A stretch of DNA of 64,000 nucleotides from Sycobia sp. Sy_11 (lineage: Eukaryota > Arthropoda > Insecta > Hymenoptera > Epichrysomallidae), in NCBI GenBank assembly GCA_018907035.1, contig JACCIC010000029.1, positions 1,320,501 to 1,384,500 on the forward strand. The letters are read 5' to 3'. Shown piece after piece: positions 1-11,670 of this stretch. The notes under the pieces were generated by a model. The model saw only the letters and a list, made by a program, of their open reading frames with translations, ran no database searches and was not told the DNA's origin. The position numbers and the translations under genes are program-made. Each line of letters starts with the position of its first letter. Within the stretch, counting starts at the first letter, position 1.

Positions 1-1179
1 TTTCCGCCGCTTACAATATAATAGTAAATTTCGAGTCATATATGCCGGGGAACTGGCACTCAGTTTTGCCTTACTGAAGTAGACAATGAAATGTCAATAT
101 AAGTTCCAATACTACGGATACAGACTGGGCGTTTATGCCTTAGTTTCCTACCCGCAATTAAGTTTGCACACTGACAACTATAAATAAGGCATACCTCCGC
201 GCTGGGGGGCGATTTTTCAAAATTAAATTCACTTATTTTACTTGTTTGTGAGAATATCGAAATAAAGACTTGGAGTAATCAACTTAGGTTACCAATATTG
301 CTCTTTGAAGGTGTTGAAGTCCTACTTGACTTATAAAAACTGTCACATACCCTTTAAAGGAGATTTGTCTCATAAGACGCCTTAATCCAATAGGGGTCTT
401 CGAATAATACTTGGGGCATTCATTATCCAATAACTTCTCTGTCAATAGCTTCGCACAATTCTAGCTCCGCCGTGTAAAGGACAAAGGTGAGCTTTTCTAA
501 TAACTAAAGCGGTAACATGATGCGTTTTTGATAGAATTATTAGGTGTTTCTTTGATTCAGATAAGAATGAGTTGTGCAAATTACCAGTTAAGGCAGTATT
601 CTACTTTAGACCCTCGAAAAAAACACTATTTTTGTGAAATTTTTCTGAGAATGCTATTGCAGATATGGATGTAGGATTTGAAATGCTGAATAAATACACT
701 CTTGAAGTACATAAAAAAATTTTTTTTACTTATTTTATACATTTTTTATACATGTAAAGTATAATCAAAGCCAAGACCTCAAAAAATAGGTAACGTTTTC
801 GTGGTCGTAAAATCTTGCCGACGGATGGTTTAAAGCAAAAAAATCTAATAGTTGTATGTTCAGTATGACTCCAGAAATCAATCTAACTAGAATATTTTAT
901 GTATGTGCAAAATCAACAAAATGGCGGCTAAAATATGAAAGAAAAAAATGCTTTTTTTTCGTCTTTTTTTGCAATAACAATATAGTTAGAATTAAGATTT
1001 TAAGTTAATTATAGTTAGGACGGTGGATACATACATATAGAATATGTGTTCAAAATTCCATAAGTATCGGTTAAATAATTTTTTAGTTTTCACGACCACG
1101 ATACTTGAAAACTCTGATTTAAGAAAAACGCGTTTAAAATTTATGTAAGTGAAAAGTCGTAGAAAAAATTATCTTATGC
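1..1179. other. AT-rich non-coding stretch
   Basis: No coding region is supported. The stretch holds A/T runs and a 9-bp inverted match (cgtggtcgt near 800 and its complement near 1091). It lies on the 3' side of the minus-strand transposase remnant and may be that element's non-coding flank; this is inference. Confidence 0.4.
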
Positions 1180-1765
1180 TCAATCAGCGATGCCTAGGCC
1201 AGACAATATGCCTTCAACTTGTTCCAGGAGATTATTTTCATCTAATTTAGCCTGCTTTTTATGAGTTCTGCTCTCCTTAGAAGCCTCAGTCGAGCGGCGG
1301 TTCTCGCGAGCGATGCGCTGTTGGTCGCGCATATTGGTGAACTGCATGGCGGTTTGGCCGATTTTCAGGCCCATAATTTCCATTATTTTCAAAAGTGGGC
1401 TGAATCCATCATTAAAAGTGCAGGCAAGCAGTGAGGCATGCAATTTCAACAATTTTTTTTCCATTATAGACATGCTTCGGTGCCATAACAGTTGAGTTGA
1501 AACACTCATTGTTATTTTGAGTGTTTCTACCCAAACATCTTTCCAACAATTCCGTTTTTGTTAGATCTTCGTAGACCGGTTTCAGCACATCTTGTACGTC
1601 ATTAGCAAGAGCAGGATGATGTATATAATTTTTTAAAGCGTTATTTGCTTCAGCCTTCTTATACTTGCACCAGCTGTCTGAACAGTACGTATGCTGTGGT
1701 TGGGAGTCTGTTGAGATTTTGTGGTAATAACCGACCCAGATCTCGTTTCGCATGCATTATACTAA
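1180..1765 (-). pseudogene. Mutator-like transposase-domain remnant, C-terminal part, frameshifted
   Basis: Two overlapping minus-strand frames read as one protein end. The upstream frame (1753 to 1412) has a Cys-rich start (YCSDSWCKYKKAEA) and a block reading KPVYEDLTKTELLERC followed by TQNNNECFNS. The downstream frame (1509 to 1180) continues with LACTFNDGF and ends in a basic/acidic tail closing in SGLGIAD. This layout matches, from memory, the end of insect proteins annotated with a Mutator-like transposase domain. The frames switch around 1425-1450, so at least one frameshift is present. The N-terminal part is missing upstream of about 1765. No host role is implied; it is a broken transposon or transposon-derived gene. 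Confidence 0.6.
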
Positions 1766-2212
1766 ATTTGAATTCCTTTCAATTGCAAGACTGTAGTTTT
1801 TAGATAACCCCTTCATTAATTTGATACTTAGATCAACAGTCTTCACTTAATCACGACTTTTGGTTTCTTCACAACTTTCTTCGGTACAACAAGGGAACAG
1901 CTACTGCAGCGAACAAGGGCAGGTAGATGGCTTATCCGGTGTGCGCGCTGAGCGGATCGGAATAACGCGCTTAGATAAGTGTATTCGAAAGGTAAAAACG
2001 TATAGTTAGACTACCTGAATCTTTCTAAAATTTTGAGCTAACATTCTTGAATATATTTACTTTCGAAAAATGTAAAAAAAAACATTTTTTTTCAAAGTTA
2101 TAAAATTGAATACTGCCTTTAAGGAAGTAAATTATCAGTAATAATAAAAGGCATTAATTTGTATAATGGATTTGTTGACTGAAGCTGCTGTCATGAAGGC
2201 CAAATTCGTAAC
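1766..2212. other. Non-coding spacer
   Basis: No gene is seen between the transposase remnant and the BEL-like remnant. The sequence is AT-rich and has a few short GC patches near 1915-1970. Confidence 0.35.
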
Positions 2213-3250
2213 TCATTGCAAAAGAGATTGCTGGACCAATCTAATTAAAATAGTTGTTGTTATTGAGTGCTCACAAAGGGAACAAGGTCTAGCATTATTT
2301 CTTTCGGAATTTAAGGTGATGACGTGTGTCAACGTACTTTTATTAAATGAACTAGATTTTTTATCAGCTCTGGTATTATTTTTAATGCGAATTTTTTCAC
2401 TGTAACCATATTCAGTTCTGACAAACTCATCCAAATCCTCGACGATATCTAGACTTTGAATCCTAGACTCTACGAATTGTTTAAAGTCTACAAATGTTGA
2501 AAAATCCCTTTTAACTAAACATATCCATTCTAGTCGTGTTAACAATGGCAATTTATTCTCAATTAATTATATCATGTCCCAATGTTCAACTGTCAGTTTT
2601 ATAGATGTGAACACATTTTTACACTCCAAGACAGTATGCGATAGTTTACTTAAATGCTTACCAGTTTCCACAGAGGATGCTGGAAGGCGTACTGGAGTAT
2701 TAAAATGAGTAGAGAATTTTGATAGAGGATTATCGTAACGGCTACATAATGCCTTCCAAGACTAGAGAAACTTGTCATCCACCAAATCAAAACTCTGCAA
2801 GGTTGAAGCAACGTCGCCTTCTAATGCATTGAGTAGGTGCTAAAATTTAATAATAGTAGGAATCGCAGTATCGTGCAACACAAGCGACTGAAATTTGCTT
2901 TTAAAGCTTTACTAATCAGGCTGAGTGCCATTAAACTTAGATTTTAATTTTACGTTCTCAAGAGAGGCCCGCGATGAATTAGTGTTTGCCAGCGTAGCTG
3001 AGAATATTTTCTGAATAAGAGGCCGAATACATCCGAGGCTTGTAATGCAATCGCTTAGCCATACCTTAGTGGACAAGTATTTAGATAACCTGTTATTGTA
3101 TAAATCTGATTTGAAATAACTACGTTCCTTAACTAACTACTAGAAGCAACTGAGTTTATAGTCGCGTTCTCGAAACACAATGCTCCGCGTCCGATAATCC
3201 TCTACGGGCTTAACTGCAGCAGCTTTCTGTTTAGACGTATTGGATTTGAA
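2213..3250 (-). pseudogene. BEL/Pao-type LTR retrotransposon gag remnant
   Basis: The minus strand read from about 3000 down to 2213 gives pieces typical of the BEL/Pao gag (DUF1759-like) region. They are LEGDVASTLQSFDL near 2810, a SWKALCSRYDNP block near 2730, a helical segment ending TVEHWDMI near 2580, then LPLLTRLEW through a basic linker to the start of a Cys motif, PCSLCEHS. The order matches the family's gag. Several in-frame stops and a frame change break it. No protease, RT or integrase of this element is seen beside it, so only a gag fragment survives. It abuts Gypsy element C around 3250; the exact junction was not resolved. Confidence 0.6.
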
Positions 3251-3269
3251 ATTCAACAATAAATCTATG

Positions 3270-3718
3270 CACCGTTTTTGTTTTAAGGCCTGTAGGATCC
3301 TTCAAAGTGTACAACCACTTGCGGCTGCAGTGGTCTGTCACGACCGTAAATTTCTCGTCGACTAATTAACCGGGGAACTGTTTACGGCCAACAGGATGGC
3401 TAGGTACTCCTTCTCGATTTCGGTGTAGTTTGATTCTGCCGATGTTAATGTTCTGCTCGCACCGATCGGATATTCCTCGCCTTGATGCTCTTGGGTAAGC
3501 ACTGCGCCTAAGACGTGATTCCTCGCATCCATTTGTAGAAACGTATGGCTTGTTGGATGGGAAGCAGAAGTACTGACGCGTGGATCTGCAGGATATTCAG
3601 TTTGGTCAAAGTTTCCTGCTGCGCTTGTCTTCCGTACGATTTGACACTTTTCTTGAGTAATTTTATGAGAGGCAACTTGATCGGCATCTTGGATGAACCT
3701 AGTGTACCACCCGACCAT
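3270..3718 (-). pseudogene. Gypsy element C: RNase H region
   Basis: The minus-strand frame 3718-3362 opens with the connection to RT (MVGWYTRFI). It contains the RNase H start FLQMDARNHVLGAVLTQ and, further on, ASRTLTSAESNYTEIEKEYLA. These are the standard Ty3/Gypsy RNase H blocks, with the first catalytic Asp and the catalytic Glu visible. A further block (FTVVTDHCS) continues in another frame to about 3280, so a frameshift lies near 3360. The region is cut before integrase, where BEL-like sequence begins. The RT of the same element lies directly upstream. Confidence 0.75.
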
Positions 3719-3739
3719 AACTAAAAAGACTCATAATTG

Positions 3740-4204
3740 TCTCAGGTTTGTAGGCCTCGGGTATTCGTTCACCGGGTGTATCTTCTCCGGGTCGGTATGT
3801 AAACCGTTCTCGTCTACTATATAGTCCAAGTATTGGAGCTCCGGGCAACAGAAGTCGGATTTTTCCGCATATATTTATAGCCCGACCTTGTTGAGGCGGA
3901 TGAGCACCGTTTTAAGTTCCCGAGTGTGTTGCTCGAAATTCTTCGTCGCGACAATAATGTCGTCCATGTAGACGGAGGCAGACTAACGAAGATGAGATCT
4001 ATACCTCTCTGAAAAGTGGCTGGGGCGTGCGCTAGTCCATATAGCAGTCTTGTATACTTTTTTCGGGACCGCAAAGGCGGTGACCTTTTTTCTGCTCTCA
4101 TCTAGCGGTATTTGATGATATGCCTGGCTCAAGTCAATCTTGGACAAGTACCATGCGTCACGTAAACTATCTAGGAGAATATCTATATGCGGCAAGGAAT
4201 ACAT
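3740..4204 (-). pseudogene. Gypsy element C: reverse transcriptase, middle part
   Basis: Two minus-strand frames (4204-3983 and 4101-3817) carry successive RT blocks. SLPHIDILLDSLRDAWYLSK and IDLSQAYHQIPLDE hold the first catalytic Asp, and GLAHAPATFQRGID follows. Frames change near 4050. The YxDD box lies in the poorly preserved part around 3955-3975, and I cannot read it intact. The sequence between 3720 and 3820 is also broken. Order and strand fit the protease/RT ORF upstream and the RNase H downstream. Confidence 0.7.
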
Positions 4205-4664
4205 CTTTCCTTGTGATGGCGTTAACAGTCAAGTAATCAATACAGAATCGAATCTTTCCGTCCTTCTTCGGGATTATTACTGAACAGCTGATCCATGAGC
4301 TTTCAGACTGCTCAATGATGTCTTCAAATAGTGACCGCTCGATCTCCTGATGAGCTTGCTTAAGCGGCCCGTTCGCGTTACAATATGTCCAATAATGTCG
4401 AGCGCACAAAATGTTTATTGACGTCAATATGTCCATCCCTAATATGATGTCGGTTTTTACTAGCTTCAACCGTGCTTTAAGATGCCGTACGACGATGTAA
4501 AGTAGCAGATCGATCTCGCCATCATTTGGGCATACTTTCCCCTCCAGCAGCTGCATGTAGAAGATCAGCAGTATTATTACTGATCTCACTAACTTCCCAG
4601 AAGCTGGGCCTACGTACGACTTACGTGCTCCTGGACCAATATGTGTAGGAAATACTTGTCCCAT
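4167..4664 (-). pseudogene. Gypsy element C: protease and start of reverse transcriptase
   Basis: The frame runs for 165 codons. Its N-terminal third looks like a retropepsin: a flap-side motif IGPGARKSYVGP stands where an active-site D-x-G-A would be expected, and DIILGMDIL closes the domain at about residues 95-103. A linker leads into RT: PLKQAHQEIERSLFEDII, then SVIIPKKDGKIRFCIDY and NAITRKDV. The catalytic Asp of the protease is read here as Gly (codon GGT, one transition from GAT), so this copy is dead. The Pro after it is shared with element D, which suggests a D-P-G-A type site in this lineage. Confidence 0.75.
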
Positions 4665-4990
4665 CAGTTCATTTTTGAGGAAAATCGATTTTCCTCATCG
4701 TGAGCATCGAGGTACAGATGTATGCTCGTGATCACCTTTTCCTCAGAGTACTGGTTGTCGCTGTTTCTAGCGAATGAAGTCATGTCATGAGAGGTGTCAA
4801 GATCGACTTCTAAATCCTCTCCCCTCATGTATTTTCCAGCTTTTTGGACCGCAACGTGCATGGCTCTTTGTCGTCACGTATTGTTCACCGCAGTTATAAC
4901 AGAATTGATGTTTTTTTCCGGGACACCTATCGGCCCAGTGTCCAGACTGTTTTGCAGGTCCAGCCAAGGCAAAGCCTTGTGTTTTCGCCT
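4664..4990 (-). pseudogene. Gypsy element C: gag C-terminus with zinc knuckles
   Basis: On the minus strand between about 4990 and 4850 one frame gives GHWADRC followed by CYNCGEQYVTTKSHARC. The matching start of the first knuckle (CKT) lies in a neighbouring frame. This is a nucleocapsid-like CCHC pair as seen at the end of Gypsy gag. The next frame (4861-4664) is a hydrophilic linker leading to the protease ORF. A similar knuckle arrangement occurs in element D near 26830, which supports common ancestry of C and D. Confidence 0.65.
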
Positions 4991-5462
4991 TTCTGCCTAT
5001 CTAGTACTGTGGTAGCATTGCTGGGCGAGGGTATAACCAAATGCCTGGTACGCACGGTCAGATGTTTCTGAAGATCTCCAGATGGAGCTGGATATATTTC
5101 TATATGTCCTGCCAGGCCCGTATGTAGTGGTACTATCTACGGTCCATAGAAATATCCTAGTCCTGTGGCTATTTAAGTAATAAATGATGTGGTAGTAAAA
5201 TAGCTTAAGACAGTAAATTGTGAGACACCGAAGAGAAGACGATATGCCACTGCCTGCCAATCATCAGTATTGAATACAGCGTAGATGCGCTTATTCAGCA
5301 TGAACTAAAAATTCTGGCGTATAGTCAAATATTTGTGATTGAAATGATATTGTTATTATTATTAATATTTATATTATTAACGATGTTTAATTGTTAGATC
5401 GACTCTGCGTATGTCTCGTCTATTTATTTATAGTATGTATTCATTTTTTTTAAATAATATAT
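4991..5462. other. Upstream remnant of element C and AT-rich spacer
   Basis: The first about 100 bases may still be gag of element C on the minus strand, but no clear motif is visible. From 5290 on the sequence is AT-rich and empty up to the LTR of element A. Confidence 0.3.
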
Positions 5463-6088
5463 TGTAACGGGGATCTCAAGCTCCGCTTATATTTGCTATC
5501 CGACGTCCCGATGCTCTCTCTCCCGTCGTATCCTATATAGAAATATATGTATATAATTTTTGTTATTTATATGTATATTTAATGTGAAGTTATGTTATAG
5601 GCCGACGCACTAAGACACCGGCGAACAGGTTAATAAGAGATAGCAAAAGAGGGGAAGTGAGGCAGGTACATCGCGCGCGAAATAGTACGATAACTGCCGT
5701 GCTATACGTAAGTACATAAAAAAAGCAAAGTGAAAGTGTGTTCGGCTGTCGCCTTAACCGCATGAGGTTTTTGTTCTCATCTTCGCGTTCACCACCACCC
5801 TCCCGAGCGAAACTCTCCAGCTCGCCACGCAAACATGATTCGGGTGATCGAGTCAAGTGAATCCGTCATCTGGCCCATCTCCCGTGCTGATCGATCGCCC
5901 CATAACCAGGCTACCGATTAGAGGGACCACCACGTCCTCCCCGATTCCTTGTGTATGCGATACTTCGTCCCTAGTGAGCCGCCCCTCTCCCTCGCCGAAT
6001 TGGTTGGGAACTCAACCCAGCGGGGCCTCTTTTTGAAACGGTCGTGCCTGCCGTCCTTGTGCTTGAGACGGACATGCGCACCATAACA
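5463..6088 (+). repeat. LTR of Gypsy element A (5' LTR)
   Basis: The segment starts TGTAACGG, ends CATAACA, and is followed at once by a primer-binding site, as a 5' LTR should be. It shares its order of blocks with two other copies: LTR B (51246-51707, inverted) and LTR C (53168-53727). Shared landmarks are the CTCTCTC motif near 5515, the GGCCGACGCAC motif near 5600, and the CCCCTCTCCCTCGCCGA block near 5983. It is about 626 bp long and is the most diverged of the three, so this insertion is the oldest. Confidence 0.75.
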
Positions 6089-6099
6089 TGGCGCCCAAC
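6089..6099 (+). promoter_or_regulatory. Primer-binding site of element A (tRNA-Lys type)
   Basis: TGGCGCCCAAC directly follows the LTR end. It is complementary to the 3' end of insect tRNA-Lys (known to prime several Gypsy elements). The match beyond 11 bases is weak. Confidence 0.7.
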
Positions 6100-7726
6100 G
6101 CGATCTCGAGATCGTACAATTGATTATAAAAAATATATATACGTTCATATATATTTTATTATATATTTATTTCTTTTAGTATACAATACTTTAGTGCCCC
6201 GGCGAAAATTCGCAATACAAGTTATGCGGATGCGCGAAATTGCAAAATTATAAAATACTTTTTGTGTGCGGAATATAATTATCTTTTATATAATAGAGCT
6301 ATTTAATATAGAAGATAGTTATATTGAAGAGGTCGAAAACACTGCGCTTGGAGAATGTTTACGTCTCCGAGCCCGTAGCGTAAACATTCGCGGTCAAGGC
6401 CACTGCCAGTTAGGCCAACATCGCAGAAAAGTAGCACAAATTTAATGTACAGCTAAATACGAAAATATAATATTGGTGCAGCTTTTCAAGTACAATTATA
6501 TTAATTTAACATATAATATGATTAGTGGAATAAATCTGGATAATTAGATTAATTTGATATATAATATATAATAATTGTATTAATGCCAATTAATAAGTAT
6601 ATTTAAAAGGAAGACTAACAGAATTTAAATATAAATCTAATACCTAAATCTAAATTCGATAGTAATATAAACACATATACACGCACTTATTTAAGATTCA
6701 TACCAACATGCGCTTATTCGGCTAATATGACTATATAATATATAACATTTATACATAATATTGTAAAGTGTTTTCTATTATTTCTTTATGTACTTTCTTA
6801 TCCTAAATATATGCTTATGGTAAATTACTAGTATGCGCGTGAATACCGATAACATTTATTTTATATTAATACATAAAATATTACACACAAATAGCATATC
6901 GCGATAAATTGAACTGTACAGTCGCCACACGACAAATATAAAAATCTATGAAGTCACCGACCTGTGTATTACACACACAGATCACCACGACTCTACGCAA
7001 TAAATATGCACGGGTGTATTTACAAAGGAAGAACCTAGCAAAACGTTTTCTATTTTATAAAATAATAATTTTTTTGTGCGTTTTTGCTTTTTGGTTTTTC
7101 CTTTTCGAAAAATTAAAAAAAAAAGAGTTCTTTTTAGTGAGACTTTTTTTCTTTTTTGTTTTTCTTTTGGGAAAATCGAAAATTCGAAAGTGTGAATCCT
7201 TGAACATTTTGAAAAATAAAATTATTCCAAAATACAAAGTGAGTAAAAATAGACTATTTTCAGTTTGTTTTATATAAACTTTTGTTATGAGAATAAAAAT
7301 TTTTATTTATTTATTTTTTTGCATTAGTAGCCTACAATATTTGCAATTCCGATTTTTGCGCTATCGCTCTCGCTATCCATTGGTTCTCGGCAATACAGAG
7401 TTCCATCATTTGTGAAATAAATGTGTTGTGTTCCTTAATTTTTTTTTGCTCAATAAAAATAAAAAAATATTAAATAATTTCATAATCGATAAAATAAATA
7501 ATAAGTAAAATTAATATGTTTTACAAATTATTAGTAACAAATGCAATTAAGGGTAACAATTTCTGGAATATTACCGCGAAATTTGTATTGCATTTCGCTA
7601 CTTAATTAATTTGAAAATTGATTAAACCCATTATAATTAATTTTAGATTTCTCGTCTCTTTTTTTACAAATAAAGAGAAAAATTTTTTCTTCTCTCTTTC
7701 GTTTCCCGACAATTAAACTGATAAAT
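6100..7726 (+). other. Untranslated leader of element A
   Basis: This about 1.6-kb AT-rich region has no coding potential, yet it aligns in patches with the leader of element B on the other strand. Examples are the CCCCGGCGAA patch near 6200 (B near 51075), the GTTTACG patch near 6358 (B near 50945), the CACGACAAATATAAAAAT patch near 6927 (B near 50355), and the GCGCTATCGC patch near 7357 (B near 49775). Shared order over more than 1 kb shows it is element sequence and not host spacer. Confidence 0.65.
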
Positions 7727-9062
7727 GATGGCAAACCCTCCAAATGACTTCGATGACTGGCTTCGATGATGTGAGGAAGAGACAGACATTATAACAACGG
7801 AGCTGTAATTAAAATATGATGGCTCCCTATTTGAAAGGGCTGCCTGGCTGCACCGCTGACTGGCAGGAAATAATAGTCTGTAAGACTTTGTGTAGTGCGA
7901 AGGTGAAGGTGAAGTCGCAAAGATACGCGCACGTAAAGATAAACAGTTATTAAAGATAATCATAACTTTGACAATGCGCGATGCAACAAAAACATGTATT
8001 CTAGATAATATGGAAACGACATACGCCGAGCAAACTGATAAATCAGCTGAAACACAGCAGACCCAGAAAGTTAATCCGGAAACTTATAGGCCGCTGATCA
8101 GTAAATGCAAAAGCTAATTGATTTTAATTTGGCAAAAATCCACAGACATGAACCGCTCACATGTAGCACAACCAACGAATCACCGATTCAGGCGGCCATA
8201 GCCAGCGTAGCTACGTCCTCCGACTTGTGTGTTAAGAATGACATTACACATCAGGCCCAAATCGTATCTCTTGCGTCAGGTGCAACAATCGAGTCTCAGG
8301 CTGGTAGCCTCAAAGATAATCCGGCAATGAGTCCTACATAAGACAGCCTGCAGAATATGCTACAGACATGGATGAGACAACAGAACAGCACTGTCCAAGA
8401 TCTGTAGCAGAGGCAGAACAAAATGCATGCCACGTTGACTAACATTCAACAACAACTATATATAGCACCGCGACTTTTCAAGACACGTACGATCTTCAGT
8501 ACTTGGAAAATGATGAACTCTGTGCTACTAATAGAGTTCCAATGTCGACTAGCGAGCGAACGCTCTCAGTACCATGCCACCCTCCATATCAAGGGCCTGG
8601 AAGGGGGGAGCATCACATGGATCAACGAGATGTGATCAACTCATCAGTTAATATAGCGCGATCTACGCTATATAGTACCTTGGCCCAACGCACGGACATC
8701 TTTCAAACCGTGCGCCTAGTCAAACCTAGAAAAAGCATCGAGGCATTCCTTCAAATTATCGCGGAATGCCGCAGGTTGACGCTACTTACGGATGACGAAA
8801 TACTTAATGCAATGACGGAGCTCTTGGACGAGGTCGCCTTACGCTGATACCGCCTGTCCCGGAAAGATTGGACCACGTGAAGAGCCATGGTCGGACGACA
8901 AGTAGCTCGCCCTCATATAACTTAATCTACTTCCGGATATACAGAAGGTAGTTCCGCGGGAGAAGCTAACGAGTGTAAATCGGCTAATCGATCTCGCTCG
9001 AGAAGCTGGATGCATCCTCACGCGGAGTGCAACTACAAGCCACTCCTAACACCCGAGGACTT
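7727..9062 (+). pseudogene. Gypsy element A gag, broken
   Basis: Plus-strand coding traces start at an ATG near 7727-7730 and match the gag start of element B block by block (NPPND, DW, CEEET). Both share a later MRDA..TY..NME block, RHEPL, and QNMLQTWMR followed by NIQQQL. Downstream, a 114-codon frame (8503-8847) holds a capsid-like helical segment (RLTLLTDDEIL). Stops and at least three frame changes disable it. The copy ends around 9060, where a mariner fragment begins; protease and pol are absent. In element B the capsid part is deleted, so A is the only copy here that shows it. Confidence 0.65.
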
Positions 9063-9107
9063 TATAATATTCGAAGTGGTATTATAATTGATGGTAGTGG
9101 TATTATA

Positions 9108-9770
9108 ATGAATCTGGGCCGAATCAACGCCTGCAATGTGCTGCTGACAGGGAACGAACTCGACCCATTTTTGAAGCGTATAGTGACTGGCGAAGAAAAA
9201 TGGATCACATCAATAATCACCAACAATATCAAGCAAAAACGGTCATGTTCCAAGGCAGGTGGACCATCCCAAACGTCGATGGACGGCCAGGAAGGTTTTT
9301 TCTGTGTGTTTGGTGGGATTGGAAGGGAATCATCCACTATGAGCTCCTCTCATATGGCCAAACGGTTAATTCTATCATCTATTGTGAACAATTGGACCAC
9401 TTGAAGCAGGCTATCGACCAAAAGCGTCCACAATTGTCCAACAGGAAGGTTTAAGTGTTCCACCAGGACAACTCCAGACCACACACTTCGTTTATGACTC
9501 GTCAGAAGCTACGGGAGCTTGGATGGGAGGTTTTATCGTATCCACCATATAGCCCGGACATAGCGCCAAGTAATTACCACCTGTTCCTGTCCATGTCGAA
9601 CGCCCTTAGTGGTGTAAAGTTGGACTCAAAAGAGGCTTGTGAAAAGTGGCTGTCCGAGTTCTTCGCAAAGAAGGAGAGGGGTTTCTTCAAGAGGGGTATT
9701 ATGAAATTGTCGTCTAGTTGGAAACAGATTATCGAACAAAACGGCGCATATTTGACATAAATCTGACCAC
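9108..9770 (+). pseudogene. mariner transposase, 5'-truncated, catalytic residues mutated
   Basis: DD34D mariner sequence begins in mid-protein (GRINACNVLL). It passes the first catalytic site as VTGEEKW (Asp replaced by Glu) and the second as FHQDNSRPHT (Asp kept). The third is SPDIAPSNYHLF, where Asn stands at the position 35 residues after the second Asp, replacing Asp. A frame change lies near 9200 and a stop near 9452, just before the FHQDN block. The N-terminal DNA-binding part and 5' inverted repeat are missing. A relative sits on the minus strand at 63259-64000. This copy cuts off gag of element A. Short direct repeats of gtggtattataat (about 9075-9110) lie at the junction. Confidence 0.8.
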
Positions 9771-9791
9771 TGTAACACATTTGATAAAGCA

Positions 9792-9895
9792 TTGAATGAA
9801 GAGCAAAAAAGCGAAAAGGAGATATTTGACAACATAATATACATATATTATATATATGTTATATTATATATATATATAATATATTATATATATAT

Positions 9896-9932
<37 letters not shown>

Positions 9933-11394
9933 CAATATATTAAATACATATACTGTATATACTGTTTTACTTTTAGCTATAATTCTTATGAATGGTCTAC
10001 ATTTGTATAGTAGGTTATATAAGACTACCCTTTTTATAATTACACAATTAATTATTAACATTTATAAATAAGAAAATATTTATATCAATGAAACTTGTGG
10101 CATCACCTGTGTGACGGACAGAAATAATCCCCTGCTAAGAAGGACCTCCCCTGAATTGAGACTGACTTCCCACGTATTACAACCTAGATCACTGATTGGC
10201 CAGGAAAATAGAACCAGATGCCTTGAAAAACTAACGATCAAATGAGAAAATATTAAAAGTAACTCTGAGCCCTGACCAGTAACGGTAGATCCGTGCCCTT
10301 TAAAAAGGTCACATGCTGCCCATCTAGAACGTTACATTTTATAATGTAAGACTCAAAATTCAGTCAACGTATTATTCAAACTCAAAGAATTCTTACATCA
10401 CACTGTGTCTCTTACTCGATCGAGAACCCATGATAAAAAGAAAAAGCAAATACAAGAAAACAAATCAAAAGTAAGTTATTGCACATAATTAATTCTTGTT
10501 TTTTATAACTTTTTTCACACCTCTGAAATCGTAATTCTACCTGGGAAGTGAGCAGTACATTGAAAGAAGGACTAACGTGCCCCGTTCATCAAATTCAATA
10601 TTATTTTTTTTATTTTTACTTTAAATAAGTAGGGAAACAACGTGGATGACCGGGAGGCGGTCTCATCCCACTCCTTTTCATTGAAAAATAATTTCATCCT
10701 GAATAGAACTGCTTCGACAGTCCTTCTAGTGAAATAGGTTAGGATTAATCAGATTTGAAAATGAAAATCAAATAGGCAAGATTGAATAAGAAAGCTAGGT
10801 ATCCCCACCTATTGAAGGAAACGCCAGGCTGAGAAATCTTCGAGAAAATAAAATAAACAAGTTTACGGTGGAACAATTGGAAGTTACAGTTATTTGGCAC
10901 TGTTTTCATACATTTAGAAAATCTTGTATAATCATTCATATGGCAAAGCAATATAATAAGTAACGCTTTTTTATCATATAATGAGTCTATATAATATTTT
11001 TTGCTCTACATAGGAAAAAACATTCAGAAATTATCTAAGGTAGTCAGTGATCAAGAAACATCAGATTAACCTGAATAATTAAAAAGGTAATAGCCACTAA
11101 AATCACATCTATGTATATAAGAAATTGTGTGGTATTAATATTTGAAGTTATTTACTTTAAACTAATATGCAGAAGTTGTCGGGCTGTTCTCTACTGTCTG
11201 CTGATGAAAATGACTACGAAGAGCATTAACTGTGCACTTACACGAAGCTATCTTACTTTCTATTACTACGCGCATGATCTGCGGAGTCGTCACCCAACTC
11301 AGTTTACTATCCCCACAAAATTAGAATACACCGCTTATAATGTATCCACGCAAAATTTTATTGATTTAAGTAAGATTATTTTCAATGCAAAACA
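9792..11394. other. AT-rich stretch with an imperfect AT repeat; no gene
   Basis: An imperfect (AT) tract spans about 9840-9930. From 10100 to 10430 the base composition is more even, and the segment (gtgacgg near 10111, gagaaccca near 10420) could be an old LTR, but I cannot pair it with a second copy. The 105-codon open frame at 11111-11428 has no recognisable motif and is not called. Confidence 0.35.
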
Positions 11395-11520
11395 TAGCCC
11401 ATATCGCTCCAAAGATAATATAGAATAAATATTTCGAATTGCAGTAGTTTTTTAGCGTGTACAAGCAAAAATACACTTTTTCTTTATATAGAGTCATATA
11501 TGATGATATGCTATTATAAT
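11395..11520 (+). repeat. Dispersed repeat, copy 1 (pair with 37100-37235)
   Basis: The block AAAGATAATATAGA, then AATTGCAG, then CGTGTACAAGCAAAAA and a CTTTATA tail occurs in the same order and spacing at 37100-37235. The family is not identified; it looks like the end of a larger mobile element. Confidence 0.55.
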
Positions 11521-11670
11521 ATGATCATATCGTCACCTCCGTATAGAAAGCTACTATCTCAGCATACGGTTTAAGATGCTTCTATCTCAGCGTCTGATTC
11601 AAGAAGATGCTATTTCAGTGCCCGCATCAAAAAGATGCTATGTGAACGTCCGGTTCAAGAAAGTCTAATA
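11521..11670 (-). repeat. Helitron-like fragment with about four 30-bp tandem units
   Basis: The start (ATCGTCACCTCCGTATAGAA) resembles the segment next to (AT)n in the Helitron-like copies at 37680 and 16400. It is followed by about four units of 28-31 bp beginning GATGCT or AAGCTAC, alternating with TCAAGAA-type ends. No protein is encoded. The unit seems to be a local expansion of a short motif present once or twice in the other copies. Confidence 0.45.

Noticed and set aside
11111..11428. 105-codon open frame
   Set aside because: No recognisable motif, AT-driven composition, and the end overlaps a dispersed repeat.
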